Assembly: GCA_934631025.1 (NCBI GenBank) | Contig: CAKTXR010000018.1 | Span: 1 to 49,455, forward strand | Length of the DNA: 49,455 nt | Direction of reading: 5' to 3' | Origin: an uncultured Clostridia bacterium | GTDB lineage: Bacteria; Bacillota; Clostridia; Christensenellales; Aristaeellaceae | The notes under the pieces: generated by a model | Told to the model about the DNA's origin: nothing | The model's database searches: none | Seen by the model: the letters and a program-made list of their open reading frames with translations, nothing else | Program-made: the position numbers and the translations under genes | Shown: positions 44,553-49,455 of the stretch, piece by piece | How positions within the stretch are numbered: position 1 is the first letter of the stretch | Layout of the letters: each line of letters starts with the position of its first letter

Positions 44553-45839
44553 ATGAGATTTGATCTTCTGCATCCCGCCGATCAGCTGGTCATGATCATG
44601 AACCGCATCTATCAGTACGGCATGACCACCACCTCCGGCGGCAACCTGTCCATCCGCGACGCCAACGGCGACATCTGGATCACGCCCTCCGGCATCGACA
44701 AGGGCAGCCTCACCCGCAACGACATCATGCGCGTCACAAAGGACGGCGAGATCATCGGCCCGCACAAGCCCTCCGTCGAGCTGCCCTTCCACCGCGATAT
44801 TTACAGACTGCGCCCCGACCTCAACGCCATACTGCACGCCCATCCGCCGACGCTGGTGGCGTTCTCCCTCGCCCGCAAGATTCCCAATACCCGCCTTGTG
44901 CCCAGCGTCTCGCAGATCTGCGGCGAGGTGTCCATGGCCAAGTACGAGGTACCCGGCAGCGAAAAGCTGGGCGAATACCTCTCCGGCGAATTCGCCAAGG
45001 GCTACAACACCGTCATGATGGAAAACCACGGCGTGTGCTGCGGCGCGAAGGATCTGTTCCACGCCTTCATGGCGTTCGAGACGCTGGACTTCTGCGGCCG
45101 CATCGAGATCGACGCGCGCAAGGTCGGCACGCCCAACGAGCTGACGCAGACCCAGATCAATCTGGACACCTCCAAGGCTCATCCGCCGCTGGACGCGTTC
45201 GTCGCCCGCCAGATCAGCAGCGAAGAGTGCGCCGCGCGCCGCGATATGTGCCAGCTCATTCACCGCGCCTACGATCAGCGCCTGTTCAACAGCACGCAGG
45301 GCACGTTCTCGCAGCGCCTGTCGGACGGCTCCTTCCTGATCACGCCCTACTACATGGACAGGAAGTACCTCGAGCCGGAGGACATCGTGCGCATCAAGAA
45401 CGGCATGTGCGAGGAGGGCAAGACCCCCAGCCGCTCCACGCTGCTGCATCAGGCCATCTATGACCGCCATCCGGAGATCGGCTCGGTCATCGTGGCGCAT
45501 CCGCCGGCCATCATGGCCTTCGCCTGCACCGACGCGGAGTTCGATTCCCGCACCATTCCGGAGAGCTACATCAACCTGCGCAACGTCAAGCGCCTGCCCT
45601 ACGCCTCCTCCACGCTGGATCCCGTGGGCACGGCCGACGCGCTGAGCGAGACCTCGCCGGTGCTGATCGTCAGCAACCAGTGCGTCATCGTGTCGGGCAG
45701 CACGCTGCTCAACGCCTTCGACCGCCTGGAGGTGCTCGACTACAGCGCCAAGGCGATCATCGCCGCCAAGGACATCGGCCCGCTGGTCATGATCACCCCC
45801 GACGAGGTCAAGGACATCGAAAAGGCCTTCAATCTGTAA
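44553..45839 (+). CDS. Tandem class II aldolase/adducin-domain protein
   Basis: A 428-residue protein made of two class II aldolase domains. The first (about 1-215) is complete: SGGNLSIRD, the acidic residue Glu76 in PSVELPFH, zinc ligands His95 and His97 in ILHAHPP, and His159 in MMENHG. The second (about 228-425) keeps the fold (VIVAHPPAIMAFA) but lacks the equivalents of Glu76, the first histidine of HxH, and the third histidine (VIVSGST in its place). So one active site per chain is expected, cleaving or epimerising a phosphosugar such as fuculose- or rhamnulose-type 1-phosphate. CAGGAGG lies before ATG 44553. A terminator separates it from the dehydrogenase gene. Confidence 0.82.
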   Translation: MRFDLLHPADQLVMIMNRIYQYGMTTTSGGNLSIRDANGDIWITPSGIDKGSLTRNDIMRVTKDGEIIGPHKPSVELPFHRDIYRLRPDLNAILHAHPPTLVAFSLARKIPNTRLVPSVSQICGEVSMAKYEVPGSEKLGEYLSGEFAKGYNTVMMENHGVCCGAKDLFHAFMAFETLDFCGRIEIDARKVGTPNELTQTQINLDTSKAHPPLDAFVARQISSEECAARRDMCQLIHRAYDQRLFNSTQGTFSQRLSDGSFLITPYYMDRKYLEPEDIVRIKNGMCEEGKTPSRSTLLHQAIYDRHPEIGSVIVAHPPAIMAFACTDAEFDSRTIPESYINLRNVKRLPYASSTLDPVGTADALSETSPVLIVSNQCVIVSGSTLLNAFDRLEVLDYSAKAIIAAKDIGPLVMITPDEVKDIEKAFNL

Positions 45840-45852
45840 AGAGCATATCCCG

Positions 45853-45892
45853 CCGCTTCCCGAAGCCAAACGCCTCGGGGAGCGGTTTTTTT
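45853..45892 (+). terminator. Terminator of the class II aldolase gene
   Basis: An 11-pair stem (45853-45863 with 45875-45885, one G-U), 11-base loop, then seven T (45886-45892). Confidence 0.9.
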
Positions 45893-45937
45893 CTGTCCGG
45901 CGCCGCAGGCTTTTGAGACGCGCCGTGAATTTTTCCG

Positions 45938-45966
45938 TTTACATTTCCCCGCCGCAATGCTATAAT
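45938..45966 (+). promoter_or_regulatory. Promoter of the Gfo/Idh/MocA gene
   Basis: TTTACA (45938-45943), 17-base spacer, TATAAT (45961-45966) with an extended TGC, 39 bases before the start codon. Confidence 0.75.
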
Positions 45967-46004
45967 AAAGGCGCGAAATAACGCACTGAAAGGAAGATTA
46001 AACC

Positions 46005-47105
46005 ATGAGCGTATTGCGTATCGGCATCATCGGCACGGGCGGCATCGCCCATTCCCACATTCGTTCCTATCTGGATATGCCCGATGTGGAGATCATCGGC
46101 GCATCCGACATCGTGCCCGGCAAGGCGCGCGCCTTCCTGGACGAGTTCGGCCTGACCAATGTGCCCGCCTTTGAAAACAACGACGATCTGCTGGCCCTCA
46201 AGCCCGACGGCGTGTCCGTGTGTACCTACAACACGCAGCACCACGTCTGCGCCTGCCAGGCCATGCGCGCCGGCGCGCACGTTCTGTGCGAAAAGCCCAT
46301 GTCCGTCACGCTCGATCAGGCCGTTGAAATGGCCAGGTGCCAGAAGGAGACTGGCAAGATCCTGACCATCGGCTTCCAGCCCCGCTACGGCGAGAACATG
46401 AAGATGATCAAGCATCTGGTGCGCTCGGGCGAACTGGGCCACATCTACTACATCCAGACCGGCGGCGGCCGCCGCCGCGGCATCCCGGGCCGCACGTTCG
46501 TGCAGAAGGATCTGGCCGGCGTGGGCTGCCTGGCCGACATCGGCTGCTACGGCCTCGACATGGCGCTCAACGCGGTCGGCTACAGAAAGCCGGTCACCGT
46601 GTCCGCCTATGCGTCCGATTACTTTGGAAAGAACCCCGAGTACTACGATCCGGTCAAGGGCGGCGGCGAGTTCTCCGTGGACGACTTCACCTGCGCGCTG
46701 ATCCGCTTTGAGGACGGCCTTGTGATGGACTTCCGCATGAGCTGGGCGATGCACATGGACACCATGGGCGACACGCTCTTCCTGGGCACAAAGGCCGGCC
46801 TGAAGGTCAAGTCCCCCCATCCCGAGGTCAACTGGGGCGGCGCGTGGGACGGCGGCGTCGGCGACATCTATCTCTACAAGGACATCGACGGCAATCAGGT
46901 CGAGGTCAAGATCCCCAAGAAGAACGAGGACAACAAGAAGAGCTTCTTCTTCCTCAAGTGCCGCGATTTCTGCGACGCGATCCTGAACAACGGCGCTTCC
47001 CCCATACCGTGGCAGGAGATCATCTACAATCAGGCCATCATCGACGGCATCATCCGCTCGAGCGCCTGCGGCCACGAGGTCGAGGTCAACGTGCCTGAAA
47101 TCTGA
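46005..47105 (+). CDS. Gfo/Idh/MocA family oxidoreductase
   Basis: A 366-residue NAD(P)-dependent sugar dehydrogenase-type protein. The N-terminal Rossmann fold shows RIGIIGTGGIAHSHIRSYL, and HVLCEKPMSVTLDQAVEM carries the catalytic lysine of the EKP motif. The C-terminal substrate domain includes GVGCLADIGCYGLDMALN, where the D-x3-H region of the family reads DIGCY. Family substrates are inositols, hexoses, amino sugars or glycosides. GGAAGATTAAACC precedes the ATG. It has its own promoter and terminator. Confidence 0.85.
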   Translation: MSVLRIGIIGTGGIAHSHIRSYLDMPDVEIIGASDIVPGKARAFLDEFGLTNVPAFENNDDLLALKPDGVSVCTYNTQHHVCACQAMRAGAHVLCEKPMSVTLDQAVEMARCQKETGKILTIGFQPRYGENMKMIKHLVRSGELGHIYYIQTGGGRRRGIPGRTFVQKDLAGVGCLADIGCYGLDMALNAVGYRKPVTVSAYASDYFGKNPEYYDPVKGGGEFSVDDFTCALIRFEDGLVMDFRMSWAMHMDTMGDTLFLGTKAGLKVKSPHPEVNWGGAWDGGVGDIYLYKDIDGNQVEVKIPKKNEDNKKSFFFLKCRDFCDAILNNGASPIPWQEIIYNQAIIDGIIRSSACGHEVEVNVPEI

Positions 47106-47119
47106 CGGCTTTCCCAGGA

Positions 47120-47153
47120 CGGACGCCCCTTTCATCGCGGCGTCCGCCTTTTT
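47120..47153 (+). terminator. Terminator of the Gfo/Idh/MocA gene
   Basis: A perfect 8-pair stem CGGACGCC (47120-47127) with GGCGTCCG (47139-47146), 11-base loop, then CCTTTTT. Confidence 0.85.
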
Positions 47154-47165
47154 ATGCGCGGCGGC

Positions 47166-47194
47166 TTGAAAAAGCCGATCACAGGCGCTATAAT
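47166..47194 (+). promoter_or_regulatory. Promoter of the GMP synthase subunit gene
   Basis: TTGAAA (47166-47171), 17-base spacer, TATAAT (47189-47194), 42 bases before the start codon. Confidence 0.75.
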
Positions 47195-47236
47195 AGATCT
47201 GTTACACTATCACTGCGAAATGGGAGGATCACCGAT

Positions 47237-48217
47237 ATGGAAAACAACAAGCGACCCGAATCCATGCAGCGCATCAACACCCCCGAGCTGGCCAGGGCCT
47301 TTATCGACGAGCAGATCGCCGCGGTGCGCGCGCAGGTCGGCTCGAGCAAGGTGCTGCTGGCGCTCTCCGGCGGCGTAGACTCTTCCGTCGTGGCGGCGCT
47401 GCTGATCAAGGCCATCGGCCGTCAGCTGGTGTGCGTTCACGTCAACCACGGTCTGATGCGCAAGGGCGAGAGCGAGCAGGTCATCGAGGTGTTCCGCAAT
47501 CAGCTGGACGCCAACCTGATCTACGTCGACGCGACCGATCGCTTCCTTGACAAGCTCGAAAACGTGTCCGATCCCGAAAAGAAGCGCCACATCATCGGCG
47601 AGGAGTTCATCCGCGTGTTCGATGAGGAAGCCCGCAAGCAGGAGGGCATCGATTTCCTCGCGCAGGGCACCATCTATCCCGACATCATCGAGAGCAAGGG
47701 CGTGAAGGCGCACCACAACGTGGGCGGCCTGCCCGAGGGCCTGTCCTTCCAGCTGGTCGAGCCGCTCAAGTTCCTCTACAAGGACGAGGTGCGCGTGGTC
47801 GGCGTAGAGCTGGGCCTGCCCGCCTCCATGGTCTATCGTCAGCCCTTCCCCGGCCCCGGCCTGGGCGTGCGCTGCCTGGGCGCGATCACCCGCGACCGCC
47901 TGCACGCGCTGCGCGAGGCCGACGCCATCGTGCGCGAGGAATTTGACAAGAACGGCCTGACCGAAAAGGTGTGGCAGTTCTTCGCCGTGGTGCCGGATAT
48001 GCGCTCCACCGGCGTGCGCGGCGGCAAGCGCGCCTTCGACTGGCCGGTGATACTGCGCGCGGTCAACACGGTGGACGCGATGACCGCCACCGTGCCCGAG
48101 CTGCCCTGGAATGTGCTTGAGACCATCACGCAGCGCATACTCGCCGAAGTTCCCGGCGTGTGCCGCGTGCTGTACGATCTCAGCCCCAAGCCGATTGCGA
48201 CGATCGAGTGGGAATAA
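47237..48217 (+). CDS. guaA: GMP synthase ATP-pyrophosphatase subunit (no glutaminase domain)
   Basis: Adenylylates XMP and aminates it to GMP. The 326-residue protein corresponds only to the C-terminal ATP-PPase and dimerisation part of bacterial GuaA. It has the PP-loop LALSGGVDSSVVAALL near residue 45, LAQGTIYPDIIES, LPEGLSFQLVEPLKFLYKDEVR, QPFPGPGLGVRC and the family end ATIEWE. The N-terminal glutamine amidotransferase domain of about 190 residues is absent, and the frame upstream is occupied by a promoter, so this is not a truncation. A separate glutaminase subunit, as in archaea, is expected elsewhere. GGGAGG precedes ATG 47237. Its 3' end matches a known integration site. Confidence 0.93.
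   Translation: MENNKRPESMQRINTPELARAFIDEQIAAVRAQVGSSKVLLALSGGVDSSVVAALLIKAIGRQLVCVHVNHGLMRKGESEQVIEVFRNQLDANLIYVDATDRFLDKLENVSDPEKKRHIIGEEFIRVFDEEARKQEGIDFLAQGTIYPDIIESKGVKAHHNVGGLPEGLSFQLVEPLKFLYKDEVRVVGVELGLPASMVYRQPFPGPGLGVRCLGAITRDRLHALREADAIVREEFDKNGLTEKVWQFFAVVPDMRSTGVRGGKRAFDWPVILRAVNTVDAMTATVPELPWNVLETITQRILAEVPGVCRVLYDLSPKPIATIEWE
48203..48217 (+). other. Probable attachment site at the guaA 3' end
   Basis: The last codons read ATCGAGTGGGAATAA, a conserved 3' end of guaA used by guaA-specific integrative elements. Base composition changes abruptly immediately after it. The other end of the element lies outside the window, so a repeated core cannot be confirmed. Confidence 0.5.
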
Positions 48218-48275
48218 TTGCAGAGGTCGAAAAAAGCCCAGAATAACTTGGTTTTCTAAGGTTTGATGCCCTCTG

Positions 48276-48293
48276 TGGCAACGATTTGGCAAC
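48276..48293 (+). repeat. Direct repeat TGGCAAC
   Basis: Two copies, 48276-48282 and 48287-48293, spaced 11 bases start to start, 60 bases after the guaA stop. The spacing of one helical turn resembles arm-type integrase or accessory-protein sites, but the run is short and could be chance. Confidence 0.35.
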
Positions 48294-48310
48294 AGAATTT
48301 CATTATTCAT

Positions 48311-48356
48311 AAAAAGAGAGCTAACTGATTTTGATTAGTCAGTTAGCTCTCTTTTT
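48311..48356. terminator. Bidirectional terminator downstream of guaA
   Basis: A perfect 18-pair inverted repeat (48311-48328 with 48339-48356), 10-base loop, A run at the left and T run at the right. It fits both the plus strand and the minus-strand gene that ends at 48359. Confidence 0.9.
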
Positions 48357-48358
48357 CT

Positions 48359-49213
48359 TTATAAAGATTCCTCTGCCATGCACTTTATTTCAATCCTGCT
48401 CGCGCTCTCTTTATGTACCTTACAGTAGGTCTCAACAATATTTTCCAAGCGCGGCAACTCCTCTTTAGGAGTTACCATAACGACTATACACCTAAAATTT
48501 CGATGAGCTATTGTTTCATAATTAACACCAGAATTGTACACACGTTCAAATACATCGTATATCATTCTAGAATTTCCTGCAGCGATTTTCAGGTATTTTA
48601 TCTCAACTATTAAGTCAATGTTATTGAGTTTAGATACACCAATGAAGTCGTAACAGTATTTTCCCATACGGATATTTCGTTCAAATGAATATTTGTTTGC
48701 GTACCTTTTTGTAAAATAGTTAAAGCACAAATCTTCAATTTCGATGTATTTATTCATCGCGCTTGAGTGATCATTGACAGCAGATGAAACTGACGGAGTA
48801 GGAGCCTCAATGGAAGCTGTTTCTTTTACCTCCTCTTCTATTTTAGCAGCCACCTCTGCACTACTCATTTTTAGTAAATTCAATGTTTGAATGGCTGCTT
48901 CAGCATCAAGCTTTTTATCAAGATTCTTTTGGAGCCCTACCCATTTGAAGATGCCAATGAGTAATACAACTATTCCAATGCAAGTGAGGATACCAGCAAC
49001 CCACGGAAATATTGAAATAAAATATGAGGTTAGCTTGTTGCGAGTAGCTATCATTTGTAATGAGAAATCTGAAAGCAAATCATAGTCAGCTTGGCTTATC
49101 AATATTGGTTCCATATTAAACAAAAATACTAACGCTGCAACAGGAAGCACGATTAATACAATCCCCAATGATACGAGGAATTTATATAAATTATCATACT
49201 GAAGCTTATCCAT
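48359..49213 (-). CDS. Two-TM protein with PD-(D/E)XK nuclease-like C-terminal domain
   Basis: A 284-residue protein on the AT-rich block. Two strong membrane helices (about 12-32 and 64-92) are joined by a 30-residue loop. A charged, probably helical linker (95-150) follows. The C-terminal domain (155-284) has the pattern of a restriction-endonuclease-like fold: Asp189 in KYCYDFIGV, then Asp200 and Glu204-x-Lys206 in NNIDLIVEIKYLK, followed by FRCIVVMVTPKEEL. That is the D-(x)n-E-x-K arrangement. It would place a nuclease-like domain at the inner membrane face. The family is not recognised. Codon and base use are unlike the neighbours. The stop of the next gene upstream on the strand lies 17 bases away, suggesting one transcript. 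Confidence 0.75.
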   Translation of the reverse strand: MDKLQYDNLYKFLVSLGIVLIVLPVAALVFLFNMEPILISQADYDLLSDFSLQMIATRNKLTSYFISIFPWVAGILTCIGIVVLLIGIFKWVGLQKNLDKKLDAEAAIQTLNLLKMSSAEVAAKIEEEVKETASIEAPTPSVSSAVNDHSSAMNKYIEIEDLCFNYFTKRYANKYSFERNIRMGKYCYDFIGVSKLNNIDLIVEIKYLKIAAGNSRMIYDVFERVYNSGVNYETIAHRNFRCIVVMVTPKEELPRLENIVETYCKVHKESASRIEIKCMAEESL

Positions 49214-49230
49214 AATGCGCCCCCGTATAC

Positions 49231-49455
49231 TCAGTCTTTATTACATGGAGAACTGGTTCTTAATTCTTTTATGAGCATATCACTGAGAGCCTGCGACGGA
49301 ATATTTGCCCAACGCTGCGTGGCATCAAACTCCGGGTAGTAGTAACGCCACTTGTCGTAGTCCTCCTTAGAGATTTCGCCCGCCTCCAACATGGCAGCAG
49401 CCTGCTGCCAGGAGCAGAGCATTTCATGCAGCCGGGCGGCGTCCTTGTTTTTACG
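49231..49455 (-). CDS. C-terminal fragment of an unrecognised protein, runs off the window
   Basis: The minus-strand frame is open to the last base of the window, with a visible 74-residue end. An ATG at 49422 is internal, with no ribosome site, so the gene most likely begins beyond the edge. The sequence is hydrophilic, with MLEAGEISKEDYDKWRYYYPEF and SQALSDMLIKELR, and looks helical. No family is recognised. G+C here is intermediate between the AT-rich gene downstream and the chromosome. It is 17 bases upstream of the two-TM nuclease-like gene on the same strand. Confidence 0.55.
   Translation of the reverse strand, partial: RKNKDAARLHEMLCSWQQAAAMLEAGEISKEDYDKWRYYYPEFDATQRWANIPSQALSDMLIKELRTSSPCNKD

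Overview
The window looks like a chromosomal segment of an uncultured, GC-rich member of the Clostridia (Firmicutes). The evidence is gene order and gene type: rpmB lies divergent to an Asp23-family gene, then fakA, then recG, as in Bacillus and Clostridia. proS is preceded by a T-box leader on the antisense strand. L28 is the zinc-binding type, and promoters (TTGACA-17-TATAAT) and strong GGAGG ribosome sites are Firmicute-like. No tRNA, rRNA, CRISPR array or insertion sequence was seen.

Layout. 1-3344: a secreted CAP-domain protein (cut by the window edge) and a GH78-type rhamnosidase. 3345-3932: a gene-poor stretch with two antisense terminators. 3933-6039 (minus): recA, a small XRE regulator and rpmB. 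6293-11449 (plus): Asp23/Gls24 protein, fakA, recG and a Pr6Pr membrane protein. 11538-14908 (minus): a lipoprotein, a GH42-like glycosidase and an amidase-fold hydrolase. 15066-17244 (plus): a radical SAM protein followed by queA. 17245-17792: no gene, but a promoter-terminator pair that may encode a small RNA. 17793-20291 (minus): a DHDPS-family lyase with a GH35/42-like glycosidase. 20408-22701 (minus): ruvC-ruvA-ruvB. 22879-25161 (plus): an MrfA-like DUF1998 helicase. 25546-26877 (minus): gdhA. 27150-28076 (plus): a nitrilase-family amidase.

28174-39767 (minus) is a purine cluster, transcribed purE, purC, purM, purN, purO-type IMP cyclohydrolase, AICAR transformylase, purD, purL(Q), fhs. 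fhs makes the 10-formyl-THF used by PurN and the transformylase. The usual bifunctional PurH is replaced by two separate proteins, and purF, purB and purK are not here. 40134-42168: proS with its T-box. 42407-47105: GH39 glycosidase, a small zinc-ribbon protein, a tandem class II aldolase and a Gfo/Idh/MocA oxidoreductase. 47237-48217: a stand-alone ATP-pyrophosphatase subunit of GMP synthase.

Directly after the GMP synthase stop codon base composition drops sharply and an unrelated AT-rich block begins. It holds a two-membrane-helix protein with a PD-(D/E)XK nuclease-like domain and the end of a further gene at the window edge. The 3' end of guaA is a known integration site, so this is probably the edge of a mobile island. 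It is the best candidate for an undescribed (possibly defence) system, though only its first genes are in view. Four different glycoside hydrolases, a sugar-acid-type lyase, an aldolase and a dehydrogenase suggest plant or host glycan use, but no sugar transporter is present here.
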